From Ziziphus jujuba (lineage: Eukaryota; Streptophyta; Magnoliopsida; Rosales; Rhamnaceae), in the NCBI RefSeq assembly GCF_031755915.1, contig NC_083388.1, positions 20,300,001 to 20,364,000 on the forward strand: a DNA stretch of 64,000 nt. Direction: 5' to 3'. Every line of letters begins with the position of its first letter. Position 1 is the first letter of the stretch. A program made the translations under genes and the position numbers. This document shows, one piece after another, positions 34,617 through 47,476 of this stretch. Under the pieces are notes generated by a model. The model worked only from the letters and a program-made list of their open reading frames with translations, did no database searches and was not told where the DNA came from.

Positions 34617-36724
34617 ATGGTTGAAGAACTAGGCCACAATGAGTTCTATGGTGGTTTTAATGGTTTCTCTCCAGAGAAGCAACAGTTTCACAACCCACTA
34701 TACGACTCTGTCAAACCTGAAAGCTTCTCTGTTACTGACATTCATAAAGGTGCAAACGAATTGATCAGACAAACACCCCGTGATCCTGATCAGGTTCACT
34801 ACAAACTTTTCTTTGTTTCAGTTTCTTGTTTTCTTGGTTCTTTGTTGTATATAATTTTGTGGGATTTTGTTTTTATTATTTATGTTTTTTTTTTTTTTTT
34901 TAATTTTCTGTTTCTTTTTTTGGATTTGAAAAAGGTAAATATGGCAAACCTCCTACTGAATTTACCTCCTCTTGGTTTGGCACTTCATCAAACACCAGCT
35001 TTATTGGAGACGATACAGAGTCAGGTTTTCCCTCAAGCTTCTGATGTGGAGAAGGAAAAGTTGAAGGCTGTTAATTTTGGTGCATCTTTGCTGAGAATTG
35101 GCTTATGGCAGGTAGTGTGTTTATATACCACTTTACTCTACGTACGCATGAATATTATAATATATGGTTTTTATAGACATATGAAAAAGATTTCCTTGAC
35201 ATATATATATATATATATATAAATATATGTGTGTGTGTATTTCAGAGAATAACAAGAAATGAAGGAGATCTTGTAGCAAAATGTTATTATGCGAAACGAA
35301 AATTGGTTTGGGAAATCTTGGAAAAAGGATTGAAGAGCAAGATTGAAATACAATGGAGTGATGTTGTGGGAATGAGAGCTATTCTTGAAGAAAATCGACC
35401 AGGAATTCTTGAAATTGAGGTTTTTCTTTCATTTTTTTTTTTTTTTCCTCTCGTATTGTTCATAATTTTTTTATTGATGGGATTTAGATTTTGGATTCTA
35501 GATTTTATTTTGTCCAATCTTATGGTGGGGATAATTAATGCAGTTAAGTATACCGCCAACATTTTACAAAGAGAGTGATCCACAACCAAGAAAGCACACA
35601 CTTTGGAATGCCTCACCGGACTTTACTGATGGTCAAGCTCTCATTTACAGGTTTATTATATAACCGTTATTATAGAGTTATGAGAATTATAGGAAGATTT
35701 TTAATTCATTGTGGCTTGTATGGACTAACTTAGAATCTGACCCTTATTAATGTTCTTGTTATTCTCAGGAGGCACTATCTTGAATTTCCTTCTGGTGTTC
35801 TAGACAAACACTATGAGAAGCTCTTACAACGAGAAAACCGGTTCTATCAATTGAGCAAAAGTCCATTCCCAAGATTAGAGTCTCCCTTCTTCTCACAGAT
35901 TAGAGAATACCCATTTGGTTTTAACGGAAATCTTCAGGAAATTAACTCTGCTTTGCCACTGCCTAATTATCATCAAGTTATTACAAAGAATCTACCTCCT
36001 GCTTTTCCAACTCCACAATTTTATGAACCAAACAACCAACCACACATGAATATCTACTCTAGTACTTCACCAACATCAGGTACTTTATTTGCTCCACTCA
36101 AATTTCTTAATCTTTCATAATAAAAACACACTGCCATTGGAAGTATAGAACTAATTCTAAAGTTTCTGAAATGCTTTTTTTTTTCATGGTATAGTGATGG
36201 GATTTGCTTCACCTTTGGATGATGTTATAAGCTCCAGCCATGGAGTTGAGAATTCAAGTATGGTAATATGGGGGGGTCAAGGAATGAATGCATTTCCAGA
36301 TCATGCAGTAGAGACAGATCAAATCCAAAGGCTGCAGCAGCAGCAACAGCTTTCTCTTCATCAACCAAAGCAAGAATATCCGATGGTTTCGAATCAAAAC
36401 TATAATAATCTAATTACTTACCAAGGAGGAGGGAGTCAAAATCCGGAAGGTCAAGTACTAAGTAACATCGAAAACGAGCTGTTGAATGAGTCGCAAGTCG
36501 AATGTACTGGAAGTAGTGAATTTAACCATGATCATCACGTTAACTGGGCTCAGCCAAGCCAAATTCCTTCTATTGGTGAGAGAATTCCATTATATCCACC
36601 TTTCCCTATAAATCCCATCCATAAGGAGTCCAAAAATTGGGAAGGAGCTCAAATTTCTGATGCAGAGGTTTGGGATTTATCTGACATGAATGTAAACTTT
36701 CCTAATCTGCCACATTTTGGATAG
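34617..36724 (+). CDS. Plant-specific ASG1-like protein (six exons, unknown function)
   Basis: Exons 34617-34793, 34935-35111, 35246-35419, 35544-35650, 35769-36079, 36195-36724 join in frame to 491 residues with GT-AG borders. Residues ~60-260 form a well-structured domain: LLLNLPPLGLAL, then GLWQRITRNEGDLVAKCYYA, then KSKIEIQWSDV, PGILEIELSIPPTFY, PRKHTLWNASPDFT and a basic HYEKLLQRE. I recall this block from the plant family that includes Arabidopsis ASG1 (At2g24100) and relatives. The remaining ~230 residues are disordered and rich in Gln, Asn, Ser and Pro, with a short QQQQQ run, like a transcriptional regulator. No signal peptide. The precise role is not known to me; the family call rests on memory of the central motif. 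Confidence 0.85.
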
Positions 36725-38553
36725 TTTTTCCTTTTTTGGGTTTTGGGCTGTTTTGGTTTTTCTTGGTTTTTTGTTTACAACAAATTGAAAATTTTTAGTT
36801 TCTAGAGTTTGAAGATTAATTTGTAAAGAGAAAAACAGAAGCAATAAATGATGAATAAAGTATAAAGAATATTGTCCTTCAGCACATTTTGGTTCATGTT
36901 GGTGGTAAAAACTTGTGACATTGTTAATCACTTTTCTTCTTATGTTGATTTTCCACTTTTAGATTTTCACGACCCCTTCATAATTTTCTTGCAATTCCTA
37001 GGGTTTACGAATTCATTTAAGTTTTCTGATATTTCTTCTTGAAATCAAACATATGTTTTTGGCTATATGTCAAGAGTAGTACATGAAGCTGAAATTCTTA
37101 AACAGATAGTGTTTTTTTCAGATAAAATGGAAACTAGATTATTAATTTCTCACATCATAAAGAAGCTTGTATCAGCCAAGTAGAAGGAAGTCCAAGCAAT
37201 TCACCCAAAAAAATAATAATAAAAAAAAGGTCTAAGCAACAAATTCATGACTTTGATAACAGAAAATTTTCACACTAGAACATCTTTCTGTTTTAGGCAG
37301 GTCAATTTTTCTAATGAAAAAGAAATTTGCACTGCTTTAGTCATAAGTATCTGCCTAATTTGAATTGCAATTCAAAGGATTTATTATATATAAGATTTAA
37401 GAAATAAAAATAAAAAAAAGGAAAAAGACGTTTATGATCTAACATCTAATGGCTAAGCAAATAAATGTACCATATCTATGTTTCTCCCCACATTTTTTTA
37501 ACTAACATCTAACAAGGATTTCACTGAAAAAAAAAAACACATGCACACAAATCTAACAAGGATTTCGTTGGATTCAAATCTTCATTTTTCATACAAGATA
37601 AGATTAAAAAGTAAAAATAAAAATACAAATCTAACAAAAATTTTATTGGATTCAAATCTTTATTTTTCAGATAAGATTAAAAAGTAAAAATGAAGATAAA
37701 AAAACAAAAAATTCCGAAACGAATCTTACCTCAAAAAAATAAAATAAATAAATGAAAAAGAAAAACCAATATGAAATAAGATAACAGAGTATTTTATTTT
37801 TATCATTGTTTAGAATGAAAGTGGTGAAAAGGGAAGTCCACGCGTGGAAAAGAGCACACAAAACTGCGCCAAGGAGTCGAGATGAAATCTTTCAATAACA
37901 AATATAATAATATTATAATATGTGCCATGATTGGTCTATGATTTGTTACCCCCAACACTGTTCACAGTTCACACCCAATTTCCTCTGTTACTCTACTATT
38001 GTTGATTTTTACATTTTTCAATCTTTTCAAGCCATTCAAAATTTCATTGGAAATTCCTTGTGAGATTGACTTGTGAATGCATATATAATTTCATCAAGCA
38101 GTGGCCGCTGCGTAAGATGCACTATGAACAGTGGATTACAAGTCTCCAATCAGTAAATAATTTTATCCTTTAGCATTGATCCAAGCCAGCCAAAAAAAAA
38201 TACAAAAAAAGAAGCATTTTTCTGTTTCTAAAGTTCGTGGCTGAGATGGTCTCTGTTCAAATAAATGGCGAACATAAGAAATACTAAACTGCAAGCATAC
38301 TAATTTATTTCACAAAAGATGGCCAAGTACAAGAAGTTCTTTTATCTTCCACCCAACAATAAGTGAGAGATAGTTCAAACAAGAAACCAACTTGGATAAT
38401 CACTCTTCACACGTACATTCACAATACTTGTGAGATGGTGGCCAAAAACTTCTTAAAGTAAAATTCTACACAGGTAAATCTTTCTGATGAGAAAAAGAAT
38501 TTGCACCATTTGCCCTAATCATACAAAGTGTCTAACTCATTTGATATAGCAAC
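36725..38553. other. 3' flank of the ASG1-like gene, with a displaced copy of its upstream region
   Basis: After the 3' UTR, 37540-38000 resembles the gene's own upstream DNA (33985-34480) in the same order. CAAATCTAACAA followed by GATTCAAATCTT matches near 34005-34040. GAAATAAGATAACAGAGTATTT at 37773-37794 matches 34211-34232. AAAAGGGAAGTCCACGCGTG near 37827-37845 matches AAAAGGCGGTCCACGTGCG near 34339-34357. CACACCC near 37970 matches 34449. No ASG1-like coding sequence follows it. 38000-38553 is the 3' flank of the next (minus-strand) gene, with nothing further recognised. Confidence 0.6.
37549..37700. repeat. ~77-bp imperfect tandem repeat
   Basis: Two copies beginning CAAATCTAACAA at about 37549 and 37626, each continuing with TTGGATTCAAATCTT, ATTTTTCA and GATAAGATTAAAAAGTAAAAAT. 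They lie inside the displaced copy of the ASG1-like upstream region. Confidence 0.8.
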
Positions 38554-40359
38554 TCAAGTCTTCGAACTTGTCAGAGGTGATTTTCTAGAGTCTTCCAGCA
38601 TAGATGGAGGATCATCAGATTTGCTTGCAACTTCATTTTCCTCTCCAGCGTTCATTTCTGTATAATTCCTCTTCTTTGCCGCAGAATTTGATTTATCCTT
38701 TTCACTTTCATTATCAATCTCCTTTCCTTTGCCTTTATCATTAGCAAGTTCTCCACCAGGTTGAGTTTCACCATTAGGAAGAGGAAACAATGGAGGTTCC
38801 CTGCCACTCAATCGGCAAAATACTCTTTCAACTGTATCACTTATTTCCTTCCCCAGAACATTACCATCTAAAATTAAATCCCAGACAGCCTTTGACGCCT
38901 TCTCAAGCACGGGAGTCCTACAGTCACATGACAAATGTTAAAAAAATCTTGAATTTCCAGATGCCTGTCAATAAGTGACATAAAATATTTGTTCTTTAAC
39001 ACTAGATTGACCTTCAATTGAAAGTATAACAAGTATACATTCTAACAGTCTAGGCAGCTCCGTTCTCAAAAAATGTACAGATTGATAAGTTAAAAAAATT
39101 TAGAAAAGACAGCTTGCAAGTGCACTGGGGAAAGAGGACAGCGAAAAAAGTACAACTAGTAAATTTCTTGATATATTTATGCATGCTACACAACCTACAA
39201 AAAAGGTCAGATAACATCTTCGCTGGATGAGGGGGTGCCCAATATACAGAATATCTGTACGACTCTTGCTGTGCACTAAATTACCAATTGGATGCATGCT
39301 TTTCCAAATCAGGTCACAATTCATGCACAATCATTGATTGACTTTGACATACATTTGAGGGCAACAAATACTAAAATGTAATATGCTTTATAACCACGCT
39401 CACAACTTTGGAAAGAAGATTTAAAGGAGTTAAGAAGCACATTACTCACTCAAGTTCCTGCCGGAGCGCATCAAAAAGCTCCCTTTTGGTCTGTTTTTCT
39501 GCCCCAGGAGTGTTAAGAACTTTACTTTGTTCTGCCATTTTAATTGTATTGTTTTTAAGCTCTTCCTGCAACAACAAAAAACGTACACATAAGATTTCAC
39601 TCTTTAATTTGCAATTCCTCAAGCATTTAAGGGTTTCACAATCCTTAGCTAAAATACTCAAGGTACAATTGTTTCTTTTCTTCTACATTTTGGTTTTCTA
39701 ATTATTCAGCACACTTATACTTGCAACTTCCATATCGAACTTGGCAAGAAACTCTAAGAAAAAACTTCAATAGGTAGCATCAAATTCATTTCATTACAAA
39801 TTGACCAATAAGACTTCAAAAGTTCACCTACAAGCATGCAAATCGAGCCACTTAATTTCATAATAACAAATACTAAATCAGTTCTTATTAATTCCATTAA
39901 AGATTTAAGAAACTAAAAAAGAAGAAAAGAACATACAAAGTGTTAAATGCAGACCGCATAAATTTCAGCATTGGTAGCCAATTGAAGACCAAAAAGAACG
40001 AATAAGTAACTCGTACCAACCAAGATATACCCATCGAGAAGCAACATAGATATGAAAAAAGCCAATCAAACACCAATACAGGGACAGATGCTTCATTTGG
40101 CTTTTGATGAAAAAAGATATTTTTCTAATAAAATGCTTATCATCTAATGCAGGCTCCCACCAAACCCACATAAATATGCAGCTAACAGCTATGGATTAAA
40201 AACATAATTGTTTTGAGTCGAAAAACTTAAGACATTGGAGAAGAGACTTACATTAGCTTTAAGCTGGTTGATGATCTTCAATCTAAGAGCATCGATGGTA
40301 CCATCATTCATTAACGACTCCAACACATCTTCTGGGGTTATCACAGAAGACGACGCCAT
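38554..40359 (-). CDS. Shg1/BOD1-like COMPASS (Set1 complex) subunit homolog
   Basis: Minus-strand exons 40359-40252, 39565-39450 and 38917-38554 join to 195 residues starting MASSSVITPEDVLESLMNDG. Residues ~10-115 match the COMPASS Shg1 domain as I know it from plants: DGTIDALRLKIINQLKAN, then RELFDALRQELETPVLEKA, SKAVWDLILDGNVLGKEI, and TVERVFCRLSGREPP. The tail is acidic and basic, Lys/Glu/Ser-rich, with nuclear-signal-like KKRNY. Shg1 is a small subunit of the Set1 H3K4 methyltransferase complex in yeast; animal BOD1 proteins share the fold. All borders are GT-AG and phases fit. The call is domain-level; function in plants is inferred. Confidence 0.85.
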
Positions 40360-40458
40360 TAATTCCAACCCAATGAAATAACTCAACTTTCCTAACTTAT
40401 CACTTCCAAATGTTCAAAAACTTGGGAATCCAGCTACAATATTTTTCAATTCTACGCC

Positions 40459-40646
40459 TGCAAAAAAAGTTCAGATTTTTTAGCGTTTGCAGTTCCTCTG
40501 GCAAAATCAGCGTTCAAACGTAATAAAAATTATTCCTTTAAAAAAAAAAAAAGAAATCCACATGCCCAATGACGAACATTATAAAACCCATTTGTTTGAA
40601 GAGAAAATATTTGTCAGCTTAAAAGATCTTTCGGGTAAAGAAAAAC

Positions 40647-40685
<39 letters not shown>

Positions 40686-41080
40686 TGAGCTTTACTATAA
40701 AAATCTTATATTTATTCGTTTATTTTTCTGACAAATAGGGTTAAACAATCGAACTCCAAGATGGGCAGAGCTAAATTCGCTAGGAAAGAGAGGTGTACTC
40801 GGCGCGAAAGAAAGCTTTGGATTCCGCAAATATCAATCAAGGGTATATATAATGCGTAGAAACAAACAAGTTTTAGAAGGCAGACCATTAAAGAAAATAT
40901 TTACAAGTAGCTCAGACTAAAAACCTTTGTCTATTATTTCCAAATGGAAAAAGAAACCAAAAAAAAAAGGAAAAAAAAATTGGAGAATTTTTGTTTACCT
41001 GTTTCGATGAATAGCTCGCTCCTAGCCTTCACAACCAAAGATAATTCTGAAATCTGGGTCTGAAACCGACTTATACGAAT
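40459..41080 (-). promoter_or_regulatory. Likely 5' UTR intron and promoter of the Shg1-like gene
   Basis: On the minus strand a good donor (AAACAG/GTAAAC) at 40999/40998 and a good acceptor (TTTTTGCAG/GCG) at about 40459 suggest a ~540-bp leader intron, with a 5' exon from roughly 41080. The intron contains an unusually long uninterrupted run of 36 A (plus strand, 40648-40683). Leader introns are common in plant housekeeping genes. No transcript evidence is available here. Confidence 0.5.
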
Positions 41081-41948
41081 AGAAAAGTTTTGTTTCGGAA
41101 CGACACCGTCTGGTTTTAATATAATCTATAGGGTATTCTACGGCCGCACAAGGACCGCACCATCGGTTTTTCTGCGGCTGTGCATGCAGCGTACATAATA
41201 AAATTAATATTTTTTTAAAAAGTATCTATTTTTATTCGATTCGTATTTATATATTAAAATACTCTAATATATATATATATATATATATTATTAAAAAATA
41301 AAACCTATTAAAAAATGAAATTATAGAATTAATTTTTAAAAATTAGAAACAAAAAATATTAAATTATTTTTTAAAATTATTTTCATAGCAATAATTAAGA
41401 GTATAAAAAATATGTTACCAGAAATATGGTCAAAGTTTCAGTTTCGTTTGAAAGCATATATCGTTTTGGTTTTTATTTTATCTTAATTATAAAAGTAATA
41501 TACCATCCATGGACCCATGAAAACTAGAGTGTGTCAAGCTTCATAAAATTTCATTGCCTAATCGTATTTCCTAAAACCTACCAGACAAGATCCACAAATT
41601 CGCCATAAAGCAATGCAACAGAAGTTCTCAAGGGACTAAGAATTGGAATACAGATATTACCATTATATCACCATTCCATTATATAACACCAATATGTGAT
41701 CAAAACTTGATATCAAAGAATGTTGTACTAAAAGAACTTGACATCCTTTATCCTTTAATCTTTAGTATACAAATGCACTGCACTTCCTAAATTGCTGTTG
41801 CCTGACAATCATAGTCATTGCAGCTGATTGCTTTGCTTGTCCAGAGGCCTGGAATTTCTCACAAATTAGAGATCTGGGCATGATGAGGACAGCCTCAGCT
41901 GTGGCATATCTCATATTGTGTGGAGGTTTAGATTCTTATGAACTCATT
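41081..41948. other. Intergenic region between the Shg1-like and release factor 2 genes
   Basis: It contains the distal promoter of the Shg1-like gene on one side, a (TA)n run at about 41270-41289, and the 3' UTR of release factor 2 on the other side (from 41948 downward). A small GC-rich island near 41140-41190 (ACGGCCGCACAAGGACCGCACC) stands out from the AT background. No gene seen. Confidence 0.6.
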
Positions 41949-44900
41949 TCATAGGTTGTCATCTTTATCCAAGGAAGCTGATAAATGACTCATAATGAAT
42001 CCATCTAAATCTCCCTCAAGCACAGAATCAGGATCTGAAACTTCATAACTAGTCCGAAGATCCTTCACCATGCGATATGGCTGCATTGAAAATAGTAATG
42101 GAAGTTAGTGACGGTTTTAGATTGTTGATGGTATTCAGGATAGTAATGGAAGTTGCATAGTTCAAGAGCATACATGCAGCACGTAACTACGTATCTGGCT
42201 TCCCCAAGTTATATCGGTAAGAGATTGTGTATGCTGTGCATTCATCTGAGCCTGCCGTGCCATCTCAAGCTGGTCTAATCGAGACTGAAGGACAGCCATT
42301 GCTGATGCCTTATTTTGGTGTTGAGATCTGTATTACTCAACGGTGAAAATGAGAATTGTTAGCTCCAAATACAGAAAAAGCAGAAGATGAAGATTGGGGC
42401 ATAGCAGTGTTAGGCTTTGTACCTTTCATTTTGACAAGTGGCAGTAACTCCTGTAGGAATGTGAACTATCCTCACAGCACTCTCAGTTGTATTTACATGC
42501 TGACCTCCAGCCCCCCCAGCACGAAAACGTTCAATACGAAGATCAGATTCATTGATTTGTACACGGGTAGATCCATCGCCCAGAATTGGAATTACAGCAA
42601 CAGCAGCAAATGAAGTATGTCGGCGCTTATTACTGTCAAATGGAGAGATACGTACTAGCCTGTGTACACCTACTTCTGCTTTGGCATACCCAAAAGCATA
42701 TTCACCATCCACTTTTATTGTTGCCCGCTGCAAATTAGATTAATTTAGGGTCAGGAAACTAGTCGTCAACCTTAAGATACCCACAACTTAAAACGCCACA
42801 AAAAGCTAGTTGCACAACATATTCTGATTCAGGAGGCTTCATAGGAATAAAATTCAGACCCCAAAAAAAAAAAAAAAAAAGGAAAAGAAGAAGAAGAAGA
42901 AAAGGACGACAGTTTATAGCACATTTAACCATTGAATAAAGTTTGAGAAAAGGTGCCATTGCACATTCACTCTGTATGCTGATTCCGTAATTCATCAGCC
43001 AACTCTTACAGACTATAATTGGATTGATGATAAGAACCAATGGAGGATGGTAAGAAGGTAAACCTTGATTCCTGCAATCTCACCAGACATTTCATCAACC
43101 ACAGTAATCTTATAGCCATGTCGTTGCGCCCACAATTTATACATCTGCATGACCATCGCTGCCCAGTCCATGCTCTCAGTACCCCCAGCTCCAGCTTGAA
43201 CCTATATCGTGCAACAAAGCATCATGGATTTGGTTGCATAGTACAAATATAGTTATGGTTCACTCCCATTTAATGCATAGCACCTTTAATAGCATGCAAA
43301 AAATAATAAATCTGTAAACTATGGAGGGATACATGATCTACAGACAATCAATTGACAATTAAGGAATATAGGGATATATGATGCAGAAAAAAGTTGTAAC
43401 ATAATAAAAGACAGTTGTGACAATGGAAAATATGTCAAACTAACCTCTATGTAACATGAACAAGGATCCTGCTCCCCAGACAACAAAGCTTCAAGCTCTT
43501 TTTCTTTTGATTTTCTTCTCATCTTAAGCAAAGCTTTCAACGATTCCTGCAAAAGGAAGGATAGTTGACATGTGTTAAAGTAGCACTGCACATACTAAAA
43601 TGAAAACATCTCCAAATAATACCTTAAATGTCAAAAGAAAAGGGTGTAATATTATTCAACATGAAAATGAACCTCTGCCCATTTTCACGAAAGTTAGTTA
43701 AATTAGAGAATGGTTAACATGGACACCAACAGTTATCAATCTCAAAGCAGCGTCTGTAAAGGGAAAAAAAAAAAAAAAACAAAAAATCAACCACGAAACA
43801 TTTAATAAGTTTTTGCACATGCATGTAAACAACTCGTACATTAGTAAAGGCAACAGGACAAATCTCCAGATGTGGACTACTCACTATTAAACATGGTTAA
43901 AGTGAGCTGTCTAATGTGAACACATTGAATTAAATGTCACTTATCAAATGAATGCATTTACTAAATATTTAAGTACAGTTCTTTATTACTACAAAGAAAA
44001 GGTATCAGTAATAATCAGAAAACAACATTGTATTAAGGCTAATTGTTAAAAACAGATGACATAGAGCATAAAAGAGAATGAAATACATGCCTAGGAGAAG
44101 AAGATATGAGGGCCCACCGATTCCAATTCTGGGTCATTCTCTTCACGAGCAAGCTTTATCATGTCTATATGCTCGAGCAATTCTTGCTCAAATGCCTTGA
44201 CCCCTTTCATTTTACCCATAAGGGAGCCATGCTCACGGCTCACCTTCCCCGCATGCACAGGGTCATTCCAAAGGTCAGGCTTATTCAGCTCTGCCGATAA
44301 CACATCCAACCTAACCATCATCTTCTTCCACTGCCATCATTAACATAATAAAATTATACTTCACGATAAGCTGAAACAGCTCATATACAGAGCTCAAAAT
44401 AAAAAGATTCATTCAGCAAAAATGTACTGAAATAACCTTAATATAAACACAATATCCCCGACGAAATGCAATGAGTATTAATTATTTCCAGTTTAAGCAA
44501 CAAAATTATAATTACAAATAAAACGCAAAAACAAGAAAACAGGATCAAGGTGATTACTTACTTTAACTACGTAAGATAAATCAATTTTGAACTTCCAACT
44601 TAATGAATAGTAAAGTGATTTTATTAAAGTAATACCTGTAACCTTTTCTTAATTACATGAATGGACTGGGCAATTGCAGCAGCATGACTCTTCCAATCAT
44701 TCTCACTCTCATCGAGAATGGTCCAATCGTGAGCAATGATTCCGCTGACAGTAAGCCCGTCAGAGGTTGAAGGCTCAATTGCTGTCGCAGTGCTAAATCG
44801 ACGGAACAAGCTAAAAGGCAAACGACCACCATGTTCAGACCCAGATATATTTATCCTCGAAACAGAATGCCCAGAGCTTAAAACGCCATGTTTTGAGCCA

Positions 44901-45178
44901 GAACCTGAAAAACAGCTAGAAAGGGTGTGATAGCAGTGACACCCAGATGGGGTTTTTGAGGTTTCAAGGGAAGTTGTAAGAAACGCAGATTCTGGAACCG
45001 TGTGATTTTGAACTGGATTTGTGAAATCGAAAGATCTGGAGGGTTGTTGATCTCCGGGTTGGGGTTCAGATAGAGAAGAAAAGGGTAGAAAAGGAACGCT
45101 TTGGGCTGTGATCCCAGAATTCTGGGAGAGAACCCAGAAAATTGTTCCCGATCGTTTTCTAGATATCAAAGACGACAT
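41949..45178 (-). CDS. Peptide chain release factor 2, organellar (mitochondrial type)
   Basis: Minus-strand exons 45178-44636, 44330-44118, 43546-43445, 43201-43064, 42727-42423, 42327-42174 and 42080-41949 join to 528 residues, with all phases consistent. Residues ~1-130 are an unusually long Ser-rich N-terminal extension with a targeting character. The class I release factor body follows. The stop-recognition tripeptide SPF lies in [15 protein letters not shown] (residues 360-362), which is the RF2 type reading UGA and UAA. The peptidyl-tRNA hydrolysis motif GGQ lies in [17 protein letters not shown] (406-408). There is no programmed frameshift like that of bacterial prfB. Plant mitochondrial genes use UGA, so RF2 is needed there. 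The sequence resembles what I remember of Arabidopsis At1g56350. Targeting to mitochondria rather than plastids is inference. Confidence 0.94.
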
Positions 45179-45478
45179 TTTTAATTTCTGGTTCGCAAAG
45201 TGAGAAATATCAATGAAAATTTAAAAGCAGCAAGGAAAAGAAAAAAAAAGAAAATTGTGCTGTTTTCCTTTCTTATGGTTTATGTGCATTGGAGTAGTGG
45301 GGGGTTTAGCTTTGGGGTTTAACGGAGCTACTTTCCAAAGCTAAAAAAAAACGGCGCATTGTTTACCTCAACGGGCCAAAAAGGGTGTCGTTAGGAGACA
45401 GTATAATAAAAGGATATGTCGTATCTAGAATTTAGTATTTTAAAAGGGTGTCGTTTGCTTCCTAGAGCAAATTACGCA
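45179..45478. promoter_or_regulatory. Short bidirectional promoter between release factor 2 and pseudouridine synthase
   Basis: The two start codons are only 300 bp apart (237 bp if the upstream ATG at 45416 is used) and the genes diverge. The region is richer in G+C than its surroundings and contains AACGGGCCAAAAAGG at about 45370-45384, close to the GGCCCA/TGGGCC site II and UP1 motifs of plant genes for ribosome and organelle functions. A run of A lies at 45341-45349. No TATA box is obvious. Confidence 0.6.
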
Positions 45479-47476
45479 ATGCGATGCCAAAGACCCCTCC
45501 TTTTACCTCCGCAGCCCACCCTTTTCTTCACCCCCAAAACCATTACTAAATGCCCCGAAAAGTTCCATTCTTCGTGCAACTGCTCCTCCACCATGTCTGA
45601 CGAAACTGACCCAACGAAACCCACTTCCCAAAACGCCCTCCAGAACCTTCAGAATTACCCAGTACCGTTGTCTCCCCCTTTGCCCCCAATCTCAAAGCAA
45701 ATAGAGCTCAGCAGAGCCATGTCCGCCTCTTCAAGATCCAGCCTCTTTTCTCTCTCGAGAAGCGACTTGATATACGAGGATGAGTGGCTCGTTGCAGTCA
45801 ACAAGCCTCAGGGAGTGTATTGTGAGAGCGTGTTGGCCTCGGTCCCCGAGGTTATCTGTGACTCACCCGCGCCAGGTAAACTCAGTGAAGCCCATATTCT
45901 AGTTCTTTATTAGTTTTATTTTATTTTATTTTATTTTACTTTATATGCTTCTTCTGGGGAATGAGTAACAGGTAAAGCCGTAAAGGTGGAAACTTTGAAC
46001 GCCTGTTTACTAAGCATGTTTAAAGTTTAACATTTTGCCGAAAGGAAAATTTTAGTTTCCTTTTCACCACTTTTCTGCTTTTAAAATTGAATGATGTTTT
46101 TGTTCTTATAATTGTATATCCATTATATGTTGTTGTTAACTAAGCATTGGTGATAAATGCTACGCATATTAATATTATGCTATGGCCCCTTGACATGTTT
46201 TTATGTTGCAAAGTTGATAGCTTGTCAGCTGGTGTGTGAGAAATTGTGTTACTGGGCTTGCTGGCTGTACTGTACTTATAAATTGTGCCTAATGAGTAAC
46301 TAATGTAAGAAACTGTAGGTGGTGTTTAACAGATTAGATGAATTTACACTTCAAGTGTACAGAGAACCTAGATAAAGGATCTTCTACCAGATAAAAAGTT
46401 TATTTTATATTTAGCCAAAAACATGATTCTTTTCTTTTTTTCTTTTTTTCTTTTTTTTTTCCTTTTGAAGGATAAACACATTAAGAAGGGTGAGATGTTT
46501 AGTGTTGACTGAATTACTTGTAGTGGCTGCAACCAAATCAGGATGAACACCAGTGGATGCAGGAAAGACTACTAATTGACAATAGTTGAGTGCTTTTTTT
46601 TTTTTTTTTTTTTTTAATCATGACAATGGTTGGGTTGGTGGTTGAAGCAAATTGGCAACAAGTTAATAGTTTCATTATGCAATTATATTTGTGGGTTTCA
46701 ATTAATTTTAACACCATTATAATGAGCATAAATAAGAAACCCTTTTCTCTTCTTTTTTTCTGGGGCTACTTACGCCTTTCTTTATATTGCCTGATTTTGA
46801 ATATCCAGTTCCAGAGACTGGAGCCAGCCTGCCAGAGCTCCATCTTGCAAATCGGCTTGATCGTGACACCAGTGGACTGATGATTATAACCAAGTCACAT
46901 AAAGTAGCTTCCAAGCTTGTGAAGGCATTTACAGATCACAAGGTTTCCAAAACATACGTCGCCTTCTGCATAGGATCGGCTCCAAAGTGGGAAAGGATCA
47001 CCATTAGATCAGGTCATGGTCGGTCAAAGTTTGGGGCCTGGCGAGTGTATGCTGCCTCAGATGTGGGCAGGACACTTCCGGGTGGGTCAGTAGTGAGAGA
47101 CATGGAAACGTCATTTGAAGTATTATCTATTAATGGACACAGGATTATCGAAAAGCCATCTAAACTTTTAAAAGATGAAGACAATATTATAGTAGTTGAA
47201 GATAAAGCTGTAATAGATAGAGAGGGAAAGAAAGACGAAATTTTGATAAGAGCTAAACCTCGAAGTGGAAGAACGCATCAAATCCGATTGCATTGCCAGT
47301 ATCTTGGAATTTCAATAAGAGGGGATGTCAAATATGAGGGTGCCTATGAGTGGAAAGGTATAACTTATGATGGCCATGAACTTCATGCAGAGAGCTTGTC
47401 GTTAGAGCACCCTGTTACTGGTCTTCCACTTATGCTTCAGGCACCTCTGCCTATATGGGCTCAACAGGAACTGTAG
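45479..47476 (+). CDS. RluA-family RNA pseudouridine synthase
   Basis: Exons 45479-45875 and 46809-47476 give 354 residues. The start at 45479 (MRCQRPLLLPPQ) gives a basic, Ser/Pro-rich organelle-targeting-like N-terminus. An in-frame ATG at 45416 would add 21 residues, and another at 45594 would shorten it. The body carries the RluA/RsuA signature: substrate cleft strand LIYEDEWLVAVNKPQGV, catalytic aspartate 150 in LANRLDRDTSGLMI, and RAKPRSGRTHQIRLHCQYLG near the C-terminus. The enzyme isomerises uridine to pseudouridine in rRNA or tRNA. The exon 2 acceptor is chosen as TATCCAG at 46808; a second AG six bases on (46814) also keeps frame. It resembles Arabidopsis At1g56345 from memory. The large intron 1 (45876-46808) contains poly-T tracts and no gene. 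Confidence 0.92.

Noticed and set aside
44736..44930. Plus-strand open frame opposite release factor 2 exon 1
   Set aside because: A shadow of the real minus-strand exon, which has conserved protein motifs and splice borders.
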